A stretch of 20,119 bases of DNA from JBCBAP01 sp038532435 (GTDB lineage: Bacteria; Pseudomonadota; Alphaproteobacteria; Rhodobacterales; Rhodobacteraceae), in NCBI GenBank assembly GCA_038532435.1, contig JBCBAP010000063.1:1-20119 (forward strand). Reading direction: 5' to 3'. Below are positions 6,832 to 13,721 of the stretch, piece after piece. The notes under the pieces were generated by a model. It was not told the origin of the DNA and made no database searches. It saw only the letters and a program-made list of their open reading frames with translations. A program made the position numbers and the translations under genes. How positions within the stretch are numbered: position 1 is the first letter of the stretch; the number at the start of each line of letters is the position of its first letter.

Positions 6832-7965
6832 CTAGGTCGGCGGCGCCACAGCACGGGAAACGAGGCCACCCGGGTGCCGCAGGATCTGCCCCGCAAGGTC
6901 GAGATCGGCGAGCGCGGCGAGGGCCTGTTCCGGCGCGGCACCCGCGTGACGGATGAGCTGATCCTCCGGGACCGGCGCGCTCGAGATCAGGCCCAGAAGC
7001 ATCTGGTGCAGATGGTCCGGCAGCGGCTCCGGCCCGGTCCAGGGTGCGGGCGCCTCCGAGAAACCGGAGCGGGACGGGCCAAGGGGCAGCTCCAGCGCCT
7101 CCAGCACATCCTCAGCCGAGCGCACGAGCGTCGCCCCGTCCCGGATGAGCGCGTTGCACCCCGCGGCCCGCGCGTCCAGCGGGCTGCCCGGCACCGCCAG
7201 CACCTCCCGCCCCTGCTCGAGCGCCACCCGCGCGGTGATGAGCGATCCCGACCGCTCCGCCGCCTCCACGCAGACGACAGCCGCACTCAGCCCGGCGATG
7301 ATGCGGTTGCGTTTGGGGAAGTGTCGTGCGAGGGGCTGCAGGCCCATGGGCGCCTCCGACAAGAGGACGCCGTCTTCACCGATCCGCCCGTAGATGTCCG
7401 CATTCTGCTGCGGATAGAGATGGTCTATCCCGCCGGCGAGAACCGCGACCGTCCCACCGTCGAGCGCCGCAAGATGGGCCGCCCGGTCCACGCCTCGCGC
7501 AAGGCCGGAGGCGATGACCTGTCCCGCCGTGGACAGGCCGGACGAGAGCATCTCTGCCATGCGCAGACCGAGGGCGGAGGCGTTGCGCGCGCCCACCAAA
7601 GCGACGGTGCTGCGGTGAAGCAGGTCGCGCCGCCCCCGCGCCCAAAGGAGCGGCGGCGCATCCGCGACCTGCGCCAGTGCCGCGGGATAGTCGGGTGTCC
7701 CGAGCCGGATCGGAACGGCCCCGAACCGGTCCGCGAGCTCCAGCTCCCGTTCGACCCGGTCGAGGGGTGCGGCGGCATACCCCCGACCGCCGCCCCGTGC
7801 TGCGTGATCCGGCAGGGCCCGCAGCGCCTCCCGCGCGGAACCGTAACGTTCAACAAGCATGCGGAAGGTGGCTGTGCCGACCCGGGGGGACCGGGCCAGC
7901 CGCAGCCAGCTCTTCAGATCATCCGGCGGCTCGGCCACCGGCAGGGTCAGGCTTGCCTGGGTCAT
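6832..7965 (-). CDS. dprA: DNA-processing protein DprA
   Basis: DprA (Smf) binds incoming single-stranded DNA in the cytoplasm and loads RecA. In Rhodobacter capsulatus it is needed by recipients of gene-transfer-agent DNA. The 377-residue protein has an N-terminal SAM-like helical region, then the Rossmann core: STVALVGARNAS, ASGLARGVDRAAH, KRNRIIAGLS, EAAERSGSLITA, and GREVLAVPGSPLD with GCNALIRDGA. A C-terminal winged-helix module (PEDQLIRHAG to LVSRA) completes it. The frame extends to a GTG at 7980, but the ATG at 7965 is preferred because GCAGGAG sits just before it and overlaps that extension. It lies 54 nt after the beta-helix protein gene on the same strand. Full length and all core motifs are present, so it should be functional. 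Confidence 0.95.
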   Translation of the reverse strand: MTQASLTLPVAEPPDDLKSWLRLARSPRVGTATFRMLVERYGSAREALRALPDHAARGGGRGYAAAPLDRVERELELADRFGAVPIRLGTPDYPAALAQVADAPPLLWARGRRDLLHRSTVALVGARNASALGLRMAEMLSSGLSTAGQVIASGLARGVDRAAHLAALDGGTVAVLAGGIDHLYPQQNADIYGRIGEDGVLLSEAPMGLQPLARHFPKRNRIIAGLSAAVVCVEAAERSGSLITARVALEQGREVLAVPGSPLDARAAGCNALIRDGATLVRSAEDVLEALELPLGPSRSGFSEAPAPWTGPEPLPDHLHQMLLGLISSAPVPEDQLIRHAGAAPEQALAALADLDLAGQILRHPGGLVSRAVAPPT

Positions 7966-7998
7966 GCACTCTCCTGCCACTACCCTGCGCGTGCATGG

Positions 7999-8013
7999 TT
8001 AACGGCAGGTAAA
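7999..8013 (-). promoter_or_regulatory. CtrA-like half-site pair upstream of dprA
   Basis: The plus strand reads TTAA-N7-TAAA, matching the CtrA consensus TTAA-N7-TTAA at seven of eight positions. It sits 34 nt upstream of the dprA ATG in the short gap after the beta-helix gene. CtrA control of competence-type genes including dprA is reported for Rhodobacter; applying it here is inference from one near-match in an otherwise GC-rich region. Confidence 0.4.
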
Positions 8014-8019
8014 CGGGGC

Positions 8020-10308
8020 CTACTCGCCCCCCGCCCGCACCGTGAGCGCCACTGTGCCGGAGACGGGTACTGACCAGTCGAGCCGCACACTGTCGCCGCC
8101 GGTCCCGACGGCAGGAACCGCTATCGGAACCTCCCGCACGATCGCCCCGCTGCCATCCGTCACGGCGCCCATCACCGCGAAACTTTCGACCGCGCGCGCT
8201 TGGGCGCCGAAGGGAAGCCGGGGGGCGACCGGAACGGTCCAGGTTGCATCCGGCGCCACCTGCACGGCCTCGACGTAGGCGGGGGCCTCGGTCCGGTCGA
8301 TCACCTCCTCGTAGGTGTTGGCCCGGAACTCCAGCCCTCGCGTCCGGGTGAAGTCGAAATCGCCGTTCGAGGTGTCCACCCCGTCCACGCGGAAGATCAG
8401 ATCGCCCCCGTTCATCTTGAACGTGTTGCCCACCACGCTGATCCCGTCGATAGTCTGCGCGCTGCCATAGGGCGCGAGCCGGATGTAGGTGAACCAGTTC
8501 GGCACATCCTGTGCGGTGAAGATGTTGCCCACGATCGTGAGCGCGCCATAGGGCTGCGCGTTCGACTGTTGCGCGGAATGCTCGTTGCTCAGTTCGATAA
8601 AGGCATTGTCGCAATAGTTGCCCGTGACCGTCGTCTTCGCGCTCTTCTGGGTGAGCACCAGTCCGGCGGATCGCTCCCCGTTCAGGGTCGCATCGTCCCC
8701 CTGCCACCAATGGTTGCCGAGGATCTGATGGCCGCCGCCCGCGATCACGGCGAAGTGGCGGAACTGCACGATCCGGTTGTTGCGGATCTTCATGTCGTTG
8801 GAGTTGGTGTTGAGCGCAATCGCGGTACGGAACTGCACCAGTTCCGTGCTCTCCGGGCTCAGGAACTCGTTGCCCTCCACGGTCATGCCGTTGCACCCCC
8901 GGGCGAAGGAGGTGATGCCCCGGTCCTTGGGCCGCACGAACCAGCTGTCTTTGATGTGCCAGGCGATGCCGGAGCTTGCGAGCAGCACGCCGCTTGCACG
9001 CCGGTTGCACAGGAACTCGAGCTGAAAGAGCCCCTGCCGCGACAGGGTGTCAAAGCCCGAGAAATCGAGCAGGTAGCGGAACCGGGTGAAGGTGTAGCTC
9101 TGCGTTGCGGCAGGGCCATGCAGCGGCTGGCTGAGCGTCAGGGTACCCGCGGCCTCGTTCTTTGACCGGACATAGACCTCCCGCCCCACACCAGCGCCGC
9201 TCACATGGCTGCCCACGTCGATGGCCGCGATGTTGGCGACGCCCGTGAGGCGCACGGAATCGTCGCTCGCCCAGGAGGCGCTGGCTGTCACCTCCGCCGC
9301 ATCCCACTCCGGGCTTTCCAGTGCCTCAAGCTGGCCGTTGCGGATCACCCGCCGGTTGGCGAAGCTCGTGACGTTGCGCACGACCGCCGCCACGTCGATC
9401 GGCCGGTGCAACTGGATGCGGCGGCCGTTGAGGTTCAGGCTCTCGTGCCCGGTGAAGTTGTAGAGCGCCTCGAGCGCCCGCTCGAGAGCAACCTGCTCAT
9501 CGTTGAACGCATCCATGTAGGTCGCAAAGTCGAAAGTGTGGGTCAACGCGATGCGCCCGGTGGAGGCGGAGGAGAGCACCCCCTCGAACCGCACCTTCGC
9601 GTCCAGCGTCAGGTTCGACCCGATGAAATAGGTGCCCTCTGGCACCAGCAGGTCGCGCCCGCCCGCGTCAGCATCCGCGGCGGCAAAGGCGTCCCGGTCG
9701 TCGATGACCCCGTCGCCGACAGCGCCGTAGTCGCGGACATCGACCCAGTCCATCAGCGTGCGGTGAAAGGCATCCGTCGCGTCGGTGATCTCGATACTGT
9801 CTACGCGCACGGCACCGCCGGCGTCCCCGATCAAATCGATCCCGAAATGGCCGTAGGTCGGCTCAAGACCCCAGGGCAGATCCACGCCGGTCCGGCTTCC
9901 GGTGCCCACAATGGCGGTCACGGTGTAGATCCGCCCGAACTCCTCAAGGAACACAGCCGGTCCGGTGAGGTCGAGCCCCGAAACCGGTGCTCCCGCCCCG
10001 TCTCCGGCAAAGGCACCGATCCGGACCGAGGGCTTGTTCCCGCTCACCAGCTTCACCCGGGCCGAGACCCGCAGGTAACAGCCGGGCAGGATCGGGGTCT
10101 GTGCGGTATAGCGGATCTGCTCGGTGACCGCGGTCTTGACCACCTCAAGGCAGTCGCCGAAATCCCCGTCCGCGGGGACGATCGCCACGTTGGTCGCCGC
10201 GTCCAGCGTCGGATCACCCGGACGGCCATCCAGGCTCGACCAGACATCGAGCCCGTCGATGAACGCGGGCGGCATCAGCACGATACCGTCGGTTACAACC
10301 TTGTTCAT
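8020..10308 (-). CDS. Large right-handed beta-helix protein (GH28-related; GTA/phage spike-like)
   Basis: A 762-residue protein beginning MNKVVTDGIVLMPPAFIDGL, without any signal peptide. Residues about 40-178 look like a jelly-roll, carbohydrate-binding-type domain. The segment DVRDYGAVGDGVIDD (190-204) is the classical entry of the pectate-lyase-3/GH28-related beta-helix, followed to about residue 690 by helix coils with recurrent 'GN.F/NNRI/GNYCDN' turns (VEGNEF, IRNNRIV, VTGNYCDN, IVGNIF, VVGNTF). A short C-terminal beta domain ends the protein. The start has GGAG 8 nt upstream. Close relatives recur in Rhodobacteraceae. The architecture and lack of export signal resemble phage tailspikes and, from memory, gene-transfer-agent head-spike proteins such as GhsB, which bind or cut surface polysaccharide. 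No catalytic residues can be assigned, and no other phage gene is in the window. Fold is sure; role is inference. Confidence 0.8.
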   Translation of the reverse strand: MNKVVTDGIVLMPPAFIDGLDVWSSLDGRPGDPTLDAATNVAIVPADGDFGDCLEVVKTAVTEQIRYTAQTPILPGCYLRVSARVKLVSGNKPSVRIGAFAGDGAGAPVSGLDLTGPAVFLEEFGRIYTVTAIVGTGSRTGVDLPWGLEPTYGHFGIDLIGDAGGAVRVDSIEITDATDAFHRTLMDWVDVRDYGAVGDGVIDDRDAFAAADADAGGRDLLVPEGTYFIGSNLTLDAKVRFEGVLSSASTGRIALTHTFDFATYMDAFNDEQVALERALEALYNFTGHESLNLNGRRIQLHRPIDVAAVVRNVTSFANRRVIRNGQLEALESPEWDAAEVTASASWASDDSVRLTGVANIAAIDVGSHVSGAGVGREVYVRSKNEAAGTLTLSQPLHGPAATQSYTFTRFRYLLDFSGFDTLSRQGLFQLEFLCNRRASGVLLASSGIAWHIKDSWFVRPKDRGITSFARGCNGMTVEGNEFLSPESTELVQFRTAIALNTNSNDMKIRNNRIVQFRHFAVIAGGGHQILGNHWWQGDDATLNGERSAGLVLTQKSAKTTVTGNYCDNAFIELSNEHSAQQSNAQPYGALTIVGNIFTAQDVPNWFTYIRLAPYGSAQTIDGISVVGNTFKMNGGDLIFRVDGVDTSNGDFDFTRTRGLEFRANTYEEVIDRTEAPAYVEAVQVAPDATWTVPVAPRLPFGAQARAVESFAVMGAVTDGSGAIVREVPIAVPAVGTGGDSVRLDWSVPVSGTVALTVRAGGE

Positions 10309-10321
10309 GGAACCACTCCCT

Positions 10322-10336
10322 CATGCGCCCGGCATG
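10322..10336. repeat. Hairpin next to the beta-helix gene ribosome-binding site
   Basis: CATGC and GCATG form a 5-bp inverted repeat around a 5-nt loop, lying 14-28 nt upstream of the beta-helix gene ATG and adjacent to its GGGAG ribosome-binding site. It could modulate translation initiation. The stem is short, so this may be chance. Confidence 0.3.
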
Positions 10337-10351
10337 GGTGGAATGGTGGAA

Positions 10352-10363
10352 GGATGCGCATCC
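10352..10363. repeat. 12-bp perfect palindrome upstream of the beta-helix gene
   Basis: GGATGCGCATCC is a perfect 12-bp palindrome, 44-55 nt upstream of the beta-helix gene ATG, a typical place for a dimeric regulator to bind. I do not recognise the motif. Confidence 0.4.
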
Positions 10364-10391
10364 GCGCGTCGCGAGCTCCGCCGATTGGCGC

Positions 10392-10431
10392 CTGACCCTG
10401 TCTCGCGAGAGCCGCGACCCCACGGGGTCAG
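10392..10431. repeat. Nested palindrome cluster between DUF4864 gene and beta-helix gene
   Basis: Three symmetric elements overlap: an outer CTGACCC (10392-10398) with GGGTCAG (10425-10431), an inner perfect 10-mer TCTCGCGAGA (10401-10410), and a 14-nt repeat GACCCC-AC-GGGGTC (10416-10429). Together they can fold into alternative hairpins. The position, 43-82 nt past the DUF4864 stop and over 80 nt before the beta-helix start, fits either a terminator for the former or regulatory DNA for the latter. No U-tract is present. Confidence 0.4.
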
Positions 10432-10459
10432 CAGCCCCGGCAGACCTACCAGACCAGGG

Positions 10460-10474
10460 TTAAGGAGCGGTTAT
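10460..10474 (-). promoter_or_regulatory. CtrA-like half-site pair upstream of the beta-helix gene
   Basis: The plus strand reads TTAA-N7-TTAT, seven of eight matches to TTAA-N7-TTAA. It overlaps the end of the DUF4864 gene and lies about 150 nt upstream of the beta-helix start, so it could act on that gene only if the promoter is distant. It is one of two such near-matches flanking this pair of genes. Confidence 0.3.
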
Positions 10475-10887
10475 CAGACCCCCAGTTGCTCCCCGGGCAG
10501 GATGCGCACGCCGTTGATCTGCCAATCGCCGCCGACCCGGATCATCTCGTACTCGGCGACGTAGGCCTTGCCCTGTGCGTCCTCCAGCAGGACCGACTGA
10601 TAGGGCACTCCGCCCCGCTCCTCGAACGTGCCAAAACGGACAGACGAGGGCCTCCAGACCATCGGGTAGCCCCCGCGCACCATCGCACCGAACCGGTCCG
10701 GCGTGCGGAACATGCGCTTGATCATCGGGCTCGCAAACGAAAAGGCATCGTCGAAATCATCCCGCTGAAACGCATCGAGCTGGCTGACGATGACGTCCCG
10801 GATCGCCCCTTCGTCGGCCCGCGCCTCCGGTGCCGTGAAGCCCAGCATCACAAAGAGCGCCAGCGCGCCGACAACCGATTTCCACAT
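10474..10887 (-). CDS. DUF4864 family exported protein
   Basis: A 137-residue protein of unknown function. Residues 1-24 (MWKSVVGALALFVMLGFTAP, ending ARA) are a clear Sec signal peptide, giving a mature periplasmic protein of about 113 residues. The mature part (IRDVIVSQLDAFQRDDFDDAFSF, then FGAMVRGGYPMVW, then YEMIRVGGDWQINGVRI) has the NTF2-like pattern of DUF4864, a small cone-shaped fold often used for ligand binding. The frame is open much further upstream, into the palindromic repeat, but the ATG at 10887 is chosen for the AAGGAGAGG directly before it and for the signal peptide. It appears to have its own promoter and lies downstream of the repeat that separates it from lysK. Confidence 0.85.
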   Translation of the reverse strand: MWKSVVGALALFVMLGFTAPEARADEGAIRDVIVSQLDAFQRDDFDDAFSFASPMIKRMFRTPDRFGAMVRGGYPMVWRPSSVRFGTFEERGGVPYQSVLLEDAQGKAYVAEYEMIRVGGDWQINGVRILPGEQLGV

Positions 10888-10914
10888 GCGACCTCTCCTT
10901 TCGTCCACGCCAAA

Positions 10915-10943
10915 GAGGATGGACCACCGCCCGGAAAGGTCAA
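10915..10943 (-). promoter_or_regulatory. Candidate sigma-70 promoter of the DUF4864 gene
   Basis: On the minus strand TTGACC (10943-10938) is followed after 17 nt by ATCCTC (10920-10915). The -35 is good and the -10 is poor. It would place the transcript start about 20 nt before the ATG, leaving room for the AAGGAGAGG ribosome-binding site. Confidence 0.35.
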
Positions 10944-10968
10944 TGACTCGCCATGTGCCACCGGTGGA

Positions 10969-11048
10969 GCCTCCGGCGGGGATACTTCCAGCCAGAAGAA
11001 GACGGGCCCCGCTCCCTTCTTCTGGCCTCAAATATCCCCGCCGGAGGC
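10969..11048. repeat. 80-bp palindromic intergenic repeat (Rhodobacteraceae type)
   Basis: Two 33-nt arms (10969-11001 and 11016-11048) are reverse complements except at four central positions, around a 14-nt loop. The arms run GCCTCCGGCGGGGATA...CCAGAAGAAG and its complement. From memory, near-identical arms occur at many intergenic sites in Rhodobacteraceae genomes, so this is a dispersed palindromic element rather than a chance hairpin. It starts 10 nt after the lysK stop and would fold into a very stable stem in that transcript, so it may serve as its terminator or 3' protector, although no U-tract follows. A separate perfect CCACCGGTGG palindrome lies beside it at 10958-10967. Confidence 0.75.
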
Positions 11049-11058
11049 AAGTGGCTCT

Positions 11059-12642
11059 TCAGGCCGCGCGCAGGCTTCCGTCGAGCCCGGCATCTATCAG
11101 GGCGGCGGTCTCGGCCACACCGTAAAGCGCGATGAACCCGCCGAAACGGGGGCCCTGGCTGGCCCCGAGCAACACCTCGTAAATCGCCTTGAACCAATCG
11201 CGCAGGGGCTCGAACCCGTGTTCCTTGCCGACGGCGAAGACGAGCGATTGCAGTCCTTCCGAGTCCGCGCCGCCCTCCCAGGTCGCGAGCCGGTCGCGCA
11301 GGTCCGCAAGGGCGGCCGCTTCTTTTGCGTCTGGTGCGCGGAACTGCTTGAAGGGTTTGACGAAATCCTCGTAGTAGCGCACGGCGAAGCCCGCGGCCGC
11401 GTCGAGGCCCGGATGGCTTTCCGGCCCCGCCTCCGGCGCGTACTTGCGGATGAAGCCCCACATCTGTTCCCTGTTCTCCGCCGAGGAGGCCGAGGCGAGG
11501 TTCAGGAGCATCGCGAACGGCACGACCATGTCGCTCGCGGGCGGCTGGCCCCGGTGGATGTGCCAGACCGGGTTGTTCGCCCGCTGGTCCGCATCCTGCC
11601 CGTCGAAGGCGCGCAGATGCTGGTGGTATTCGTCCACCATTTTGGGGATCACATCGAAATGGAGCCGCTTCGCCGTCCGCGGCTTGAGATACATGAAGTA
11701 GCTCAGCGATTCCTCGGACGCGTAGGTCAGCCACTCGTCGATGGAGATACCGTTGCCCTTGGATTTGGAGATCTTCTCCGCCTTTTCATCGAGGAAAAGC
11801 TCGTACGTGTAGGTTTCGGGACCTCGACCGCCGAGGATGCGCGCGATCTTGGAATAGACCACCGCGTTGGTCGAATGGTCCTTGCCGAACATCTCGAAAT
11901 CGACGTCGAGCGCTGCCCAGCGCATCCCGAAATCGGGTTTCCACTGCATTTTTACGTTGCCGCCGGTCACGGGGAGCGTGATGTCTGTACCGTCCTCGTC
12001 GGCGAACGTGATCTCCCCGGTTCTGCCGTTTACGTCCTTCATCGGCACGTAAAGCACCCGCCCCGTTGTCGGGGAGATGGGCAGGAAGCAGGAATAGGTC
12101 GCCTGCCGCTCCTCCCGCAGGGTGGCGAGCATGACCTCCATGATCTGATCATAGCGCTCCGCGGCGCGCAGCAGGATCTCGTCGAAGCGGCCGGAGCGGT
12201 AGACCTCCGTCGCGCTCTCGAACTGGTACTCGAACCCGAACGTGTCGAGGAACCGGCGCAGCATGGCGTTGTTGTGATCGCCGAAGCTTGCGTGGGTGCC
12301 GAAGGGATCGGGGACCGTCGTCAGCGGCTTCTGCAGATGCTCCGCCAGCGCCTCCGGGTTCGGCACATTGTCGGGCACTTTGCGCATGCCATCGAGGTCG
12401 TCGGAGAAGCAGACCAGCTTCGTCGGCACATCGCTGATCGCCTCGAAGGCGCGGCGGACCATCGTGGTCCGGGCCACTTCCCCGAAGGTGCCGATATGCG
12501 GCAGACCGGAGGGTCCATACCCGGTCTCGAACAGGACGTATCCTTTCTCCGGCATCTTCTTCTCGATGCGTTTGACGAGTTTCCGCGCCTCCTCGAAGGG
12601 CCAGGCCTTGCTGCTGAGGGCTGCGGTACGGAAATCGGTCAT
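11059..12642 (-). CDS. lysK: Lysyl-tRNA synthetase, class I
   Basis: This enzyme attaches lysine to tRNA(Lys) using ATP. It is the archaeal-type class I form, unrelated to the class II LysS of most bacteria but usual in alphaproteobacteria. The 527-residue protein carries the class I signatures: GPSGLPHIGT (43-52, the HIGH motif) and KISKSKG (290-296, the KMSKS motif). DHSTNAVVYSKIA lies between them and the family-specific PFAMLLNLAS in the anticodon-binding half. The length is normal and both catalytic signatures are intact. The start is the ATG at 12642; the ribosome-binding site is weak. A good promoter lies just upstream, so it need not depend on the nitrile hydratase operon before it. 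The symbol lysS is also used for class I enzymes. Confidence 0.97.
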   Translation of the reverse strand: MTDFRTAALSSKAWPFEEARKLVKRIEKKMPEKGYVLFETGYGPSGLPHIGTFGEVARTTMVRRAFEAISDVPTKLVCFSDDLDGMRKVPDNVPNPEALAEHLQKPLTTVPDPFGTHASFGDHNNAMLRRFLDTFGFEYQFESATEVYRSGRFDEILLRAAERYDQIMEVMLATLREERQATYSCFLPISPTTGRVLYVPMKDVNGRTGEITFADEDGTDITLPVTGGNVKMQWKPDFGMRWAALDVDFEMFGKDHSTNAVVYSKIARILGGRGPETYTYELFLDEKAEKISKSKGNGISIDEWLTYASEESLSYFMYLKPRTAKRLHFDVIPKMVDEYHQHLRAFDGQDADQRANNPVWHIHRGQPPASDMVVPFAMLLNLASASSAENREQMWGFIRKYAPEAGPESHPGLDAAAGFAVRYYEDFVKPFKQFRAPDAKEAAALADLRDRLATWEGGADSEGLQSLVFAVGKEHGFEPLRDWFKAIYEVLLGASQGPRFGGFIALYGVAETAALIDAGLDGSLRAA

Positions 12643-12677
12643 CGGAGCGCTTTCTGTCGAGGGTGGGTGTTGGGGGC

Positions 12678-12706
12678 GGGATACAGGGGCGGTCCCGCAG
12701 GGTCAA
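12678..12706 (-). promoter_or_regulatory. Candidate sigma-70 promoter of lysK
   Basis: On the minus strand TTGACC (12706-12701) is followed after exactly 17 nt by TATCCC (12683-12678). Both hexamers are good for a high-GC alphaproteobacterium, and the expected transcript start is about 30 nt before the lysK ATG. It lies in the 81-nt gap after the nitrile hydratase accessory gene. Confidence 0.55.
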
Positions 12707-12723
12707 CGCCATGACCGCCGCGG

Positions 12724-13038
12724 TCAGCGCCCGGCCTCGAGCGTGATTGCGTGACCGTGCGGCGTCCGCTCCGCCGCACGCTGCCACTGGGCGGTCAGCC
12801 GCGCCACACCTTCCGCCGTTGCAATCCCGCGAGAGATCATCAGCCCCTCCAGCGCCCGTACCCACCGCGCGTAGTAGTCCGAGCCGTCCTCGGCCGCGTC
12901 CGGTCCATGCAGCTCCCGCGACAGCGCCTCCGCCCATTCCGAGGCGGAGAACGCTTCGGCCGCGATAAGCGCTTCGGTCAATGCGAAGGCCTGCGCCTGC
13001 CAGGGCTGGTCGAAGGGGGCCGCGTCAGGCGCGCTCAA
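12724..13038 (-). CDS. Nitrile hydratase accessory (activator) protein
   Basis: A 104-residue relative of the N-terminal helical domain of the nitrile hydratase beta subunit. FDQPWQAQAFALTEAL (9-24) and DYYARWVRALEGLMISRG (54-71) match the beta-like accessory family (P14K/activator) that delivers cobalt and aids maturation of the alpha subunit. In the neighbouring beta subunit the same module reads SYYEIWIRALEALLERHG. The start is uncertain. A TTG at 13038 gives the family-typical M-S-A-P-D beginning, has GGGAG 7 nt upstream and overlaps the beta stop by 14 nt, which suits translational coupling. An ATG at 13056 in the same frame lacks a ribosome-binding site. No C-terminal metal-binding extension is visible. 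Family is clear; start choice is moderate. Confidence 0.82.
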   Translation of the reverse strand: MSAPDAAPFDQPWQAQAFALTEALIAAEAFSASEWAEALSRELHGPDAAEDGSDYYARWVRALEGLMISRGIATAEGVARLTAQWQRAAERTPHGHAITLEAGR

Positions 13039-13684
13039 GATAGGGCTCCCACGCATCGATGGAGACCGTGAGTGCCGGATCCGTGTCCGCGCCCCACAGG
13101 TCCGGTCCGCGGAAAGCGACGGTGTAAAGCCAGCACGGCATCTCCCCCGCGCCATGGGCGTTGGTGTCGGGATAGACGAAACCGCCGCGCACGGCCTCCA
13201 CGACGCCGGTCTTTTCCCGCGCGAAACCGGGCAGGCGAGTGTGCCCCTCCGGCTGGAGGTTGCGGGTGCGCACCCGGTCGCCAACGGCGAAGGCGGCGGG
13301 CACCGGGACCCGCCGGTCCGTCGGACCTCCGGCCGCGAGAACCGACGGCACCCCCTCGGGCCGCAGGCACCTTTCCGGGCGCAGCCCGGGGGCTTCAAGC
13401 TTGCTGGAGGCACGCTCGGCGGCGCTCACCTCCCCGTGGCGCTCCAGCAGTGCCTCGAGCGCCCGGATCCAGATCTCGTAGTAGCTCGCCGAGAGGTAGG
13501 TTGCGGGCGGCAGGCTCTCCCGTGCATGACGGGATTCGTCGATCGTCCAGTGTCCGAGCGCGCCGCAAGCGAGCGTCAGGCCGAGCGCCCGCGCCTCCCA
13601 GTCGCCATGAAAAATGACGTCCTCGGGCTCCGGCACCACGGGTCCGAAGCCCATGCGCCCGCCCAGATCGTGGGGACCGTTCAT
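13025..13684 (-). CDS. nthB: Nitrile hydratase beta subunit
   Basis: The beta subunit pairs with alpha to hydrate nitriles to amides in the cytoplasm. The 219-residue protein begins MNGPHDLGGRMGFGPV, the invariant start of the family. The N-terminal helical half contains SRHARE with R52, the position of a conserved arginine that contacts the modified alpha cysteines, and SYYEIWIRALEALL. The C-terminal SH3-like half contains FAVGDRVRTRN, GHTRLPGF and GEMPCWLYTVAF to LWGADTDP. The frame is open 16 codons further upstream, but the ATG at 13684 is the conserved start. It begins 37 nt after the alpha stop and overlaps the accessory gene. The order alpha-beta-accessory is typical of alphaproteobacterial operons. 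All expected domains are intact. Confidence 0.95.
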   Translation of the reverse strand: MNGPHDLGGRMGFGPVVPEPEDVIFHGDWEARALGLTLACGALGHWTIDESRHARESLPPATYLSASYYEIWIRALEALLERHGEVSAAERASSKLEAPGLRPERCLRPEGVPSVLAAGGPTDRRVPVPAAFAVGDRVRTRNLQPEGHTRLPGFAREKTGVVEAVRGGFVYPDTNAHGAGEMPCWLYTVAFRGPDLWGADTDPALTVSIDAWEPYLERA

Positions 13685-13721
13685 GGGCGACGCCCCCCGC
13701 CCGCACCAGGCTGCGCGGATG

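Noticed and set aside
5181..8073. Two long plus-strand frames (5181-6761 and 6874-8073) opposite the helicase and dprA
   Set aside because: Antisense to helicase and DprA motifs; no ribosome-binding sites or domains; composition typical of shadow frames.
10486..12714. A 742-codon open frame on the plus strand opposite lysK and the DUF4864 gene
   Set aside because: It lies antisense to genes with unmistakable motifs, has a composition rich in Arg/Gly/His/Pro, shows no recognisable domain, and is explained by high GC at third positions of the real genes.
12724..13413. Full-length extension of the nitrile hydratase accessory frame
   Set aside because: The upstream two thirds overlap the beta subunit in another frame and have shadow composition; only the part after about 13038 matches the family.
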